A DNA stretch of 64,000 bases from JALVIU01 sp964462295 (GTDB taxonomy: Bacteria > Atribacterota > JALVIU01). Positions within the stretch are counted from its first letter, which is position 1, and each line of letters opens with the position of its first letter. Below the pieces are notes generated by a model. The model did no database searches. It was given only the letters and a program-made list of their open reading frames with translations, and was not told the DNA's origin. Location: NCBI GenBank assembly GCA_964462295.1, contig CAYWXH010000001.1, forward strand, positions 19,270-83,269. The letters run 5' to 3'. This document shows positions 44,505 through 52,989 of this stretch, in pieces. The position numbers were made by a program, and so were the translations under genes.

Positions 44505-45388
44505 TGAAAAAGACATATTCTCTTGAATTACAAGAAAAGATAGCAGGGTATGGATTTTTGGCTCCTACAGTGGTCGTTTTGGCTGCTGTAGTAGCCTTTC
44601 CTCTTATATATTCTTTGGTTGCAAGTTTTTATGCCTATACTTTTGTTACCCCTGGATTTCATTTATTTGTAGGTTTTCAAAACTACCTAAATGCTTTAAG
44701 TGATTCTTACTTTTGGAATTCATTGATTGTAACGATTTCCTTTGTAATAGCTGTTGTCTCTATAGAGTTCACACTAGGTTTTATTATTGCTCTTATGTTA
44801 AATAGAGATATAAAGTTTAAAAGCGTTTACTATACAATTCTTACTATCCCTATGCTTTTAAGTCCCGTGGCCGTAGGTTTAGTATGGAAGATGTTATTAC
44901 ACCCTGATTTGGGTATAATGAATTATTTTCTTTCACTTTTTGGTATAGGACCAATCAATTGGCTTGGCTCTCCAAAAGGGGCCTTTTGGAGTGTCCTTTT
45001 TGTAGATATATGGCAGCAGATCTCTTTTATGATTCTTCTTTTGCTTGCAGGACTCGTATCATTACCGAAAGAGCCTTATGAGGCGGCAACTATAGATGGG
45101 GCGAATGAATGGCAAAGACTTTTATTTATAACTATCCCCCTTATGAAACCTGTCATTATTGTTACTCTCCTTATAAGAACTATTTTTGCATTTAGAACTT
45201 ATGATCTTATTTATGTGATGACTCGAGGAGGTCCTGGGGTATCCACAGAGGTACTGAGTTATTTTATCTATAGAAAGACTTTTATGGGACTCAATTTTGC
45301 AGAAGCTTCTGCTACTTCTTATGTTTTACTTGTTGTGGTATTTGTTTTGGTTTTTGTAATGTTTAGATTTATGGAGCAGAAAAGATAA
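44504..45388 (+). CDS. CUT1 ABC transporter permease (MalF type)
   Basis: A 294-residue permease. APTVVVLAAVVAFPLIYSLVASFYAY is the first membrane segment, FVGFQNYLNAL follows, and the EAA loop is PYEAATIDGANEWQRLLFITIPL; VMTRGGPGVSTEVLSYFIY is a usual C-terminal segment. Its ATG overlaps the binding-protein stop. It completes the importer apart from an ATPase. Confidence 0.92.
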   Translation: MKKTYSLELQEKIAGYGFLAPTVVVLAAVVAFPLIYSLVASFYAYTFVTPGFHLFVGFQNYLNALSDSYFWNSLIVTISFVIAVVSIEFTLGFIIALMLNRDIKFKSVYYTILTIPMLLSPVAVGLVWKMLLHPDLGIMNYFLSLFGIGPINWLGSPKGAFWSVLFVDIWQQISFMILLLLAGLVSLPKEPYEAATIDGANEWQRLLFITIPLMKPVIIVTLLIRTIFAFRTYDLIYVMTRGGPGVSTEVLSYFIYRKTFMGLNFAEASATSYVLLVVVFVLVFVMFRFMEQKR

Positions 45389-45411
45389 TAAATACTTATA
45401 AGTGGTAAATG

Positions 45412-45506
45412 TGTGCCAGATTTTGGGGTATGTAAAAATATCAAAATTCTTGACATGGATATGATTAATGGTTAAAATAAAATAAAAAAAAGAGGTGTCT
45501 GGCACA
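45412..45506. repeat. Separated inverted repeat around the archease-fusion promoter
   Basis: TGTGCCAGA (45412-45420) and its complement TCTGGCACA (45498-45506) lie 77 bp apart and flank the promoter 45450-45478. GGTGTCTGGCACA resembles the tips of REP-like or small mobile elements seen in other genomes, but no transposase, target duplication or second copy is seen in this window. Confidence 0.4.
45450..45478 (+). promoter_or_regulatory. Promoter upstream of the Mut7-C/archease fusion
   Basis: -35 TTGACA (45450-45455), 17 bp spacer, -10 TAAAAT (45473-45478). Probably drives the fusion gene and the molybdenum-hydroxylase genes that follow. Confidence 0.65.
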
Positions 45507-46370
45507 AATATTAAAAAACCAAAGTTTCTTGTTTTTGGGATACCAAAACTTGTAAATTATTTACGAATATTAGGTTTTGATACTACTTACCTAAGAGAAG
45601 ATTACAATAAGGCTATTCGGATAGCAAAATCTGAAGAAAGAATTCTTATATCTCAGATTAATAATCTCCCTAAGCTCCCATGGGTTCTTTACCTCACTGA
45701 AAGAAAAAATGACCTTAGATTGAAAGAAATTTTTCAAAAGCTTAACCTTAATGTAACTGAAGAAGATATTTATACCAGATGTGGAGCGTGTAACTCCCCT
45801 TTAGAGGATATTTCAAGCGAAGAACTAGAAGAAATTTTACCCTCAGAATTAAAAAAGTGTGATTACCTATTTAAAAGATGTCCAAATTGTGGTAAAATTT
45901 ATTGGAAAGGCGAACATTATTTGACACTAAAAAATAAATTATTAAAATTAGGTATAATGAAAGAAGGATATCATTTATTTGATCATACAGCTGATTTAGG
46001 TATAGAGATAGGGGCAGCTGCTCCTGAAAAGGTGTTTGAAATCTTAGGAAAAGCCCTCTTTTCTGAACTTATAGATGGAGATATAAAAACGAAAGAATCC
46101 CAGGATATAAAGATTTTTGCTGTATCAAAAGAGGAGCTTTTAGTAAAGTTTGTAAATGAGCTTTTATATATTTTTGAGGTGAAAAATATGGTATTTTCTG
46201 ATTTTTCTTGCACTTTAGATAAAGATACGCTTTTCTGTAAGTGTTATGGAGAAACATTTGATCCTGACAGACATACTCAAAAAAGAGAAATAAAGGCTGC
46301 AACATATCATGAGATATTTTTTGGAAAAAAGAGTGGTATGTGGAATGCAAGAATAATCTTTGATATCTAA
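45495..46370 (+). CDS. Fusion of Mut7-C domain with zinc ribbon and archease
   Basis: A 291-residue two-domain protein. Residues about 10-150 match the Mut7-C (DUF82) PIN-like domain: FLVFGIPKLVNYLRILGFDT and a zinc ribbon with C96, C99, C129, C132 and CGKIYWKGEHY. Usual acidic residues of that domain (FLVD, TRD) read FLVF and ISQ here, so nuclease activity may be lost. Residues about 155-291 are archease: HLFDHTADLGIEI, then IKAATYHE and the C-terminal FDI. Archease activates RtcB RNA ligase; no rtcB is in this window. GTG 45495 is the best available start but its SD is poor. Confidence 0.8.
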   Translation: MSGTNIKKPKFLVFGIPKLVNYLRILGFDTTYLREDYNKAIRIAKSEERILISQINNLPKLPWVLYLTERKNDLRLKEIFQKLNLNVTEEDIYTRCGACNSPLEDISSEELEEILPSELKKCDYLFKRCPNCGKIYWKGEHYLTLKNKLLKLGIMKEGYHLFDHTADLGIEIGAAAPEKVFEILGKALFSELIDGDIKTKESQDIKIFAVSKEELLVKFVNELLYIFEVKNMVFSDFSCTLDKDTLFCKCYGETFDPDRHTQKREIKAATYHEIFFGKKSGMWNARIIFDI

Positions 46371-46379
46371 GGAGGCGCT

Positions 46380-48710
46380 ATGAAATATAAGTATATCGGG
46401 AAAGATTTTAAAAGGGTAGATGCATTACCTAAATTAACGGGTAAGGCGAAGTTTTTGGCAGATATTCAGTTGCCTCACATGTACTATGGGGTTTTTATTA
46501 GGGCAAAAAATGCCCATGCTGAAATAGTAGATGTAGATATAAAAGAGGCAGAAGCAATCCAAGGCGTAAAGGCTATTGTCTTAGGAAGAGATTTTCCCAA
46601 AAATTATGGGCATCTAATTAAGGATAGACCTATTTTTGCCTTTGATAAGGTTAGATACTATGGAGAAGCATTGGGTGGAATAGTTGCAAGAGATGAAGAG
46701 ACAGCATATCTTGCAGTAGATAAAATAAAAGTAACCTATAAACCGCTCCCTGTAATCACACATCCAAAGGAGGCACTTGAACGTAAAGATGTTATCATAA
46801 GAGAGGTTTCCCCGAGCTCTGAAATGATATATAGACCTATAAAAGGTACAAATATCTATCATTATGATGTTATAAAAAAAGGGGATATAGAAGAAGGGTT
46901 TAAAAAGGCTGATCTTATTTTGGAAAATGAATTTGAAATAGCGAGTATGAGTCATGTGCAGATTGAGCCACATGGTGCAATTGCCCTATGGGATGAAAGT
47001 GGTACCCTTACGGTTTGGTCAAGTACTCAAGCCCCTTTTACAGTAAGATATTTTTTGGCAGATATTTTTGGATTACCCCTAAATAAAGTAAGGGTGATAG
47101 CATACTATGTTGGGGGTGGATTTGGAGGAAAATCAGATGTAGGAATTGAGCCTATGGTAGCCCTTATGGCAAAGAGTGTGCCTGGACACCCAGTAAAAGT
47201 GGTTCTTTCAAGAGAAGAAGCCTTTCACGGGAGCTTTTTGCGGGGGAATTTTTGGGGAAAGGTTAAGACAGGAGTAACAAAAGACGGAAAAATAGTTGCA
47301 GAAAAGGTTGAATTTGCAATGGGTTCTGGAGGTTCTGGAGAGTTTGCAGGAACTGTAGTAGATGGTGCTTTTAAATCCTCTGTAGGACCTTATGAAGTAG
47401 AAAACATAGATACCGTTGGATATGGTGTATATACCAATCTTCCACCAACGGGTGCATTTAGAGGGTATGGCCATCCAGAGGTGCATTGGATGATAGAGAG
47501 ACAGAGAGATATTATTGCAAGAGAGTTAGGCATGGATCCTGCAGAGTTTAGAAAAAAGAATATGTTAAGACCGGGAAGTATAAATGCTATTGGCCAAAAG
47601 ATAGAGACACATAATGGTAATCTTGAAAAGTGTCTAGACCTTGTATTAAAAGAACTTAGTTGGCCAAATAATATTGGTTATATAGATAAGAAAAAGAAGA
47701 AAGCATATGGAAAGGGATTTGCCTTGTTGCAAAAATCCCCTGTTATGCCTACAAATGCAGCATCTTCTGCTATTTTAAAATTAAACGATGATGGCACAGT
47801 GAATTTAACTATAGGCACTCAAGAAATAGGGCAAGGAATAGATACTGCATTGACCCAGATTGCCGCAGAGGCACTTGGAATTTCTCCTGAGATGATAAAA
47901 CTTGTTCCATATAGAGATACGGATACCTATCCTTATGAGTGGCAGACAGTAGCAAGTAGGGGAGTTTGGTCAGTAGGAAATGCAATTCTTATGGCAGCAG
48001 AAGAGGTAAAACAGAAGATGAGAAAGGTTGCAAAAGATGTATTTGGGGTTTCAGAGGAACAAATTATAGTAGAGGAAGGTCTTATCTATCCCAAAGGTGA
48101 AAAAGACAAAGCCTTATCGTATAAGGACCTTGCTATAGGTTATACATTTCCCCAAGGGAATGCTATAGGTGGTCCCATAATCGGCTCAGGTTATTTTATT
48201 CCAAAGGATCTCTTTAATCCCGACCCTGAAACAGGTCAGGGAGACTCTGCTGCTGAGTGGACATTTGGTGCCCAAGGAGTAGAACTTGAGGTAGATCTTA
48301 TAACAGGAAAAGTAAATATTTTAAAGGCCGTAACAGCGATAGATGCAGGTACTATCATAAATCCAGAAAATGCTCGAGGGCAAGTAGTTGGAGCAATGGC
48401 TATGGCTTTAAGTATGGCACAAAGAGAGGCACTTGTAATCTCTAAAGATGGTAAGATTAGAAATGATGGGCTTACCGATTATAAGATCTCTACAGTAAGG
48501 GATATACCCTTTGAATACAAGGTATTTTTTGTAGAAACGGAAGAGGAGACAGGTCCATATGGGGCACGCTCCCTTGCAGAGCATGGTATGGTAGGTATGG
48601 CACCTGCATTTGCAAATGCACTTTATAATGCATTGGGAGTGGAGTTTTTTAAGCTGCCTATAACATTTGAAGATATTGCTTTAGCAATTGATGAGAAAAA
48701 AATAGTTTAG
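46380..48710 (+). CDS. Xanthine-dehydrogenase-family molybdopterin-binding subunit
   Basis: A 776-residue large subunit of a molybdenum hydroxylase. KRVDALPKLTGKAKFLADIQLP is the usual N-terminus; YYVGGGFGGKSDVGIEP, PPTGAFRGYGHPEVHWMIERQRD, TIGTQEIGQGIDTALTQIAAEALG and the C-terminal GARSLAEHGMVGMAPAFANAL with the catalytic Glu follow the family. Substrate could be a purine or another N-heterocycle or aldehyde and cannot be read from sequence. SD AAGGAGG, 9 bp after the archease fusion. Confidence 0.92.
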   Translation: MKYKYIGKDFKRVDALPKLTGKAKFLADIQLPHMYYGVFIRAKNAHAEIVDVDIKEAEAIQGVKAIVLGRDFPKNYGHLIKDRPIFAFDKVRYYGEALGGIVARDEETAYLAVDKIKVTYKPLPVITHPKEALERKDVIIREVSPSSEMIYRPIKGTNIYHYDVIKKGDIEEGFKKADLILENEFEIASMSHVQIEPHGAIALWDESGTLTVWSSTQAPFTVRYFLADIFGLPLNKVRVIAYYVGGGFGGKSDVGIEPMVALMAKSVPGHPVKVVLSREEAFHGSFLRGNFWGKVKTGVTKDGKIVAEKVEFAMGSGGSGEFAGTVVDGAFKSSVGPYEVENIDTVGYGVYTNLPPTGAFRGYGHPEVHWMIERQRDIIARELGMDPAEFRKKNMLRPGSINAIGQKIETHNGNLEKCLDLVLKELSWPNNIGYIDKKKKKAYGKGFALLQKSPVMPTNAASSAILKLNDDGTVNLTIGTQEIGQGIDTALTQIAAEALGISPEMIKLVPYRDTDTYPYEWQTVASRGVWSVGNAILMAAEEVKQKMRKVAKDVFGVSEEQIIVEEGLIYPKGEKDKALSYKDLAIGYTFPQGNAIGGPIIGSGYFIPKDLFNPDPETGQGDSAAEWTFGAQGVELEVDLITGKVNILKAVTAIDAGTIINPENARGQVVGAMAMALSMAQREALVISKDGKIRNDGLTDYKISTVRDIPFEYKVFFVETEEETGPYGARSLAEHGMVGMAPAFANALYNALGVEFFKLPITFEDIALAIDEKKIV

Positions 48711-48719
48711 GGGGAAAAT

Positions 48720-49574
48720 ATGCTTATACCATTTGAGTATGTAAAATTTCATAATATAAAAGAGGCATCTCTTTTTTTAGAGGAACATAAAGAAGATGCT
48801 CATATACTTGCAGGGGGAACAGATGTAATTATAAAGGTAAGGTCAAAAAAATTACAACCCAAATACCTTGTAGATATAAAAGGTATAAAAGAATTAGGAG
48901 GAATAAAAAGAGATGATGATACTCTTATAATAGGTGCACTTACTACAGTGAATGAAGTTGCAGAACATGAGTATGTAAAAGAATATTTTCCAGTATTACG
49001 AGATGGGGCATTTACCCTTGGGGATTATGAAATTCGAAATAGGGCAACTATCGGAGGGAATATATGTAATGCATCTCCCAGTGCCGATACTGTAATTCCT
49101 CTGCTTGTATATGATGCAGAAGTTACTATTTTTTCAAAAGATGGTGAACGCAGAGAAAGATTAGATAGGTTTTTTAAGGGACCGGGCAAGGTGAATCTTG
49201 CACCAGGAGAGATATTAGAAAATATTGTTCTAAAGATACCCAAAGAACCTGTAAAAGGGAAATTTTTTAGGGTAAGTAGGGTAGAGGGCATGGATCTTGC
49301 TTCTCTAAATATGGCAATTTTGGTCTTAAATCCAGATGATATCTCAAAAAGAAAAGTGAGAATTTCTATAGGTGCTGTAGCCCCTATACCTTTGAGGATA
49401 TATGAACTCGAAGAATTCCTCTCTAATAGGCCATTTGATGAGCAAACTTTCCAGAAAGCCAAAGAGATCTTATTGGCCCATCTTAATCCACGAGAAGGAA
49501 GTTTAAGAGCAAGTCCTTATTATAAAAAGAGAATGGCAGTAAAGTATCTTTCTTGGTTATTTGAAGAAATATAA
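48720..49574 (+). CDS. Xanthine-dehydrogenase-family FAD-binding subunit
   Basis: A 284-residue medium subunit. FAD-binding motifs HILAGGTDVIIKVRSKKL and ATIGGNICNASPSADTVIPLLVYDA are intact, and the C-terminal half (about 175-284) is the CO-dehydrogenase-flavoprotein-like domain. It passes electrons from the FeS subunit to NAD or another acceptor. Order large-FAD-FeS is one of the standard arrangements. Confidence 0.94.
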   Translation: MLIPFEYVKFHNIKEASLFLEEHKEDAHILAGGTDVIIKVRSKKLQPKYLVDIKGIKELGGIKRDDDTLIIGALTTVNEVAEHEYVKEYFPVLRDGAFTLGDYEIRNRATIGGNICNASPSADTVIPLLVYDAEVTIFSKDGERRERLDRFFKGPGKVNLAPGEILENIVLKIPKEPVKGKFFRVSRVEGMDLASLNMAILVLNPDDISKRKVRISIGAVAPIPLRIYELEEFLSNRPFDEQTFQKAKEILLAHLNPREGSLRASPYYKKRMAVKYLSWLFEEI

Positions 49575-49587
49575 AAAGGGGTGAGCT

Positions 49588-50061
49588 ATGAAAAAGGTTA
49601 TAAATTTGACTGTAAATGGTGAACAGTATGAGGTCCTTGTTGAACCTTACTGGACATTGCTTAAAGTTTTAAGGGATGTATTAGGGTTTAAAGGGCCTAA
49701 AGAAGGCTGTGGTATTGGAGAATGTGGGGCATGTACCGTATATATAGATGGAAAACCTATAAAATCTTGTCTTGTATTGGGAATAGAAGCAGATGGTGCA
49801 GATATTACCACTGTAGAGGGCTTATCGGATAAAGAGGAGATTTCTGGTATTCAAAAGGCATTTCTGGAAGAAGGGGCGGTTCAGTGCGGTTTTTGTACGC
49901 CCGGTATGGTAATGGCTATAAATGCACTTTATGAGAGGTCTGCCGAACCTGATAATGAGGAAATAAATGAGGCACTTAAGGGTCATCTTTGTAGATGTAC
50001 AGGATATGAAACGATAATAAAGGCTGCAAAAAAGGCCAAAAGGTATTATAATAAAAAATAA
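49588..50061 (+). CDS. Xanthine-dehydrogenase-family 2Fe-2S subunit
   Basis: A 157-residue small subunit with two [2Fe-2S] clusters: the plant-ferredoxin type cysteines in GPKEGCGIGECGACTVYIDG plus KSCLVLG, and the helical-domain cysteines in VQCGFCTPGMVMA and HLCRCTGYETI. All eight expected cysteines are present. Shares one base with the following gene. Confidence 0.96.
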   Translation: MKKVINLTVNGEQYEVLVEPYWTLLKVLRDVLGFKGPKEGCGIGECGACTVYIDGKPIKSCLVLGIEADGADITTVEGLSDKEEISGIQKAFLEEGAVQCGFCTPGMVMAINALYERSAEPDNEEINEALKGHLCRCTGYETIIKAAKKAKRYYNKK

Positions 50062-51425
50062 TGAAAAAACCGACAATAGAAATCCTTATTAATTTTAGTA
50101 AAATAAAAAAAGAAGATGAAGAAGCCTTTGCTAAGGGGGAAAAGCTGGTAAAGGCTTTAATAAAAGAACTTAAGGCTTTTCTCCCTCTTCAAGTGGGGAA
50201 GATTTTTAAGATAAATACTACAAATATAGGAAGAGAAATTGAAGATCTTGATATTTCAAAGTTTAAGGGTTTTGTTGTAGATCCTGCTACCCTTGAGTTT
50301 ATAAGAGAAAAGTGTAAATCTGGATTTTCAGAGGTGGATGTAGTAATTTTTAATCCTTTTGAAATGGATGTGTGTATAGACCCAAATGTTTTTATATATG
50401 GGCTTTTTAATCTTGACACAGGCAATTCATTGTTTGGAAAGTATAAATTTTTAGAAAATTTCATATTTTTTATTATCTCTCTTATGAAGAAATATAATTT
50501 ATATAAAGAAGAGGAATTTGTATATACTGTAAAGAGAAATGCTAGGTTTATTTATAATGATAATAAAGATGAAATAAATTTTATAAATAATCTAAAGAGA
50601 ATTGCAAAACATATATTAACAAGAAGGGAAGACTTAAAGGATATAAGAGAAAAATATATGCTATACAATTACAAGCTTAGGGAAAAATTGGTAATAAAAG
50701 ATCCCCAGAGGAAGGGGAAAGAAATTATACAATCTTTGAGAGACTATTCTGAAGGTATAAAAAGGGAATATAAACCATTTCCCTCTCTATTGTTTGTATA
50801 TGAAAGTTCTATACATAGGGACATATTTCGTGAATGGTTTTTAGGGAAGTTCCTCCCCTCAACACTAAAGGATATCCCGATTCAACATTTTTCTGTCTAT
50901 TCTTCTCAAGATGCAAAAGAGTTTTTTGGATACATCCCTGTTAATTTGAAGGGAGAAGAGATTATATGGGGAGAAATTTTTGAAAATCAGGGAAATATCC
51001 TTTTATTAGAAGATGTTCCACCTTCTTATGAATTTTTTGAAAGACTTTTTTATTATACTGCTTTAGGAAAACTTTCTCCTTATGGCAAAAAGATAGAAAT
51101 AGTTGCACCTTCAGTATTTGTAATGCTTTTAAGTAAAAAAGATTTTGAAAAGTTTAAAGATTATCTTTCTTTTACATACATATTTAAGATTCCCGATCCA
51201 ATGTCAGGGAAAGACCCCTTTACCATTCTCTCTCTTATTTTGCAGCTATATATGAAAGATATGGAAGGTGTTAATATTACTTATGAAGCACTCTCTCTTC
51301 TTGAGGAAGTATCTCTTTCATATGGGATTATGCCTATAATCTTTGCTTTAAAAAATATTTACACTGATTCTTTGAAAACCTTGAAGAAAAGTGATTTACA
51401 GGAAATTTTAAGGCAATTTATTTAG
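50061..51425 (+). CDS. Hypothetical protein with degenerate sigma-54-activator-like AAA+ domain
   Basis: A 454-residue protein. Residues 1-235 match nothing I recognise and end in a charged coiled region. Residues about 240-450 can be aligned in order to an NtrC-type AAA+ domain: LLFVYESSIHRDIFREWF where GESGTGKE should be, EFFGYIPVNLKG in place of ELFGxxxGAFTGA, GEIFENQGNILLLEDVP in place of the Walker B GxFxxAxxGTLFLDEI, YLSFTYIFKIPDP for FREDLYYRL, and a lid AALSLLEEV...IIFALKNI-like end. Walker A, the GAFTGA loop and the DE pair are gone, so ATP hydrolysis and sigma-54 contact are not expected. No DNA-binding domain follows. Co-transcribed with the molybdoenzyme. Confidence 0.5.
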   Translation: MKKPTIEILINFSKIKKEDEEAFAKGEKLVKALIKELKAFLPLQVGKIFKINTTNIGREIEDLDISKFKGFVVDPATLEFIREKCKSGFSEVDVVIFNPFEMDVCIDPNVFIYGLFNLDTGNSLFGKYKFLENFIFFIISLMKKYNLYKEEEFVYTVKRNARFIYNDNKDEINFINNLKRIAKHILTRREDLKDIREKYMLYNYKLREKLVIKDPQRKGKEIIQSLRDYSEGIKREYKPFPSLLFVYESSIHRDIFREWFLGKFLPSTLKDIPIQHFSVYSSQDAKEFFGYIPVNLKGEEIIWGEIFENQGNILLLEDVPPSYEFFERLFYYTALGKLSPYGKKIEIVAPSVFVMLLSKKDFEKFKDYLSFTYIFKIPDPMSGKDPFTILSLILQLYMKDMEGVNITYEALSLLEEVSLSYGIMPIIFALKNIYTDSLKTLKKSDLQEILRQFI

Positions 51426-51444
51426 GAAATTATGCCTACACCTA

Positions 51445-51472
51445 TTGTATATTTTTGTTTCTATGGTATAAT
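51445..51472 (+). promoter_or_regulatory. Promoter of the liv operon
   Basis: -35 TTGTAT (51445-51450), 16 bp spacer, -10 TATAAT (51467-51472), about 40 bp before the first liv gene. Confidence 0.6.
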
Positions 51473-51514
51473 TTTAAAAAGTAATTTTTCTAAACTAAAT
51501 CTTCCGAGGCAAAT

Positions 51515-52291
51515 ATGGGTATCTTAGAGGTAAGAAATCTTACAAAGCTCTTTGGTGGTTTAAAGGCAGTCTCAGATTACTCCTTAAATTTGAATAAAGG
51601 AGAACTCATAGGAATAATAGGACCAAATGGTGCAGGTAAAACAACCATATTTAATCTACTTACAGGAGTATATCCACCTACTTCTGGAGAAATTTTGCTA
51701 GAAGGTAAAAGTATTATTGGTTTAAGACCAGACCAAATTGTCCAAAGAGGTATCTCTAGGACATTTCAAAATATAAGACTTTTCAAAGAACTTTCTGTTA
51801 TTCAAAATGTAAAGATTGCACACCATCTCCATACTAAATATACTTTTTGGGATACTATATTAAGCACACCATCTTTTTTAAGAGAAGAGGAGGAATTGGA
51901 GAGACAGGCCTTAGAATATTTAAAGATATTTGATATGGACAAGGATAAAGATAAGATCGCTTCATCTTTACCTTATGGAAATCAAAGAAAACTTGAAATA
52001 GCAAGAGCACTTGCAAGTAATCCAAAAATTCTCCTTTTAGATGAACCTGCAGCAGGTATGAATCCTAATGAAGTTACTGAACTAGTAAAGCTTATTAAAA
52101 TGATAAGAGAGAGATTTGATCTGACTATTATCCTTATAGAACACCAAATGTCACTTGTTATGAATATATGTGAAAGGATTCAGGTACTTGATTCGGGAGA
52201 ACTCATAGCAGAAGGTATTCCTGAAGAGATCCAGTCAAATCAAAGAGTGATTGAGGCATATCTGGGAAAGAGAGTGGGAAGAAATGCTTAG
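51515..52291 (+). CDS. livG: Branched-chain amino acid-type ABC transporter ATPase LivG
   Basis: A 258-residue ABC ATPase. Walker A GPNGAGKTTIFNLLTG, RGISRTFQNIRLF (LivG-specific Q-loop region), signature LPYGNQRKLEIARAL, Walker B ILLLDEPAAGMN and switch His in LIEHQMSLV. Operates with LivF on the LivHM pore. Ligand class of this family is broad: amino acids, amides, urea, aromatic acids. Confidence 0.94.
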   Translation: MGILEVRNLTKLFGGLKAVSDYSLNLNKGELIGIIGPNGAGKTTIFNLLTGVYPPTSGEILLEGKSIIGLRPDQIVQRGISRTFQNIRLFKELSVIQNVKIAHHLHTKYTFWDTILSTPSFLREEEELERQALEYLKIFDMDKDKDKIASSLPYGNQRKLEIARALASNPKILLLDEPAAGMNPNEVTELVKLIKMIRERFDLTIILIEHQMSLVMNICERIQVLDSGELIAEGIPEEIQSNQRVIEAYLGKRVGRNA

Positions 52292-52988
52292 ATTAGAGAA
52301 TGTTGAAGTATATTATGGTGTTATTAGGGCCTTAAAGGGTATTACTCTTGAAGTAAAAAAGGGTGAGATTGTATCTTTAATAGGTGCAAATGGTGCAGGT
52401 AAAACCACCACTTTGAGAACTATATCTGGACTCCTTTTCCCTAAAAGGGGAAATATTTACTACAATGGTAAAAATATAACTAATATCCCTCCCTATGAGA
52501 GGGTAGGGATGGGTATTGCCCATTCTCCTGAAGGTAGAGAAATTTTTACAGGGCTTACTGTTTATGAAAATTTGATACTTGGGGCTTATTTGAGAAATAA
52601 TAGATCTGAGATAGATAGTGATATGAAATGGATTTTTTCTTTGTTTCCCAGACTTTACGAGAGATTAAATAAACCAGCAGGTACCCTATCTGGTGGAGAA
52701 CAGCAGATGCTTGCTATAGGAAGGGCCCTTATGGCAAAACCAAAATTGCTTATGTTGGATGAGCCTTCTTTAGGCCTTGCACCGATCTTAGTAGAAGAGT
52801 TGTTCGAGGTAATCGAGAGTATAAATAAAAAGGGGACTACTATCCTCTTGGTAGAGCAGAATGCAAATATGGCCTTATCTATATCTAAAAGGGCCTATGT
52901 ATTAGAAACAGGAACTATAAAGATAGAAGGGGATGCCAAAGAACTTCAAGAAAATGAAGAAGTGAAAAGAGCTTATTTGGGGGCATAA
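52284..52988 (+). CDS. livF: Branched-chain amino acid-type ABC transporter ATPase LivF
   Basis: A 234-residue ABC ATPase: MLRLENVEVYYGVIRALKGI, Walker A GANGAGKTTTLRTISG, GIAHSPEGREIFTGLTVYENL, signature LSGGEQQMLAIGRALM, Walker B LLMLDEPSLGL, VEQNA. I start at ATG 52284, which overlaps the livG end by 8 bp and fits the family start; a longer frame begins at 52251 within livG. Confidence 0.95.
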   Translation: MLRLENVEVYYGVIRALKGITLEVKKGEIVSLIGANGAGKTTTLRTISGLLFPKRGNIYYNGKNITNIPPYERVGMGIAHSPEGREIFTGLTVYENLILGAYLRNNRSEIDSDMKWIFSLFPRLYERLNKPAGTLSGGEQQMLAIGRALMAKPKLLMLDEPSLGLAPILVEELFEVIESINKKGTTILLVEQNANMALSISKRAYVLETGTIKIEGDAKELQENEEVKRAYLGA

Positions 52989-52989
52989 T

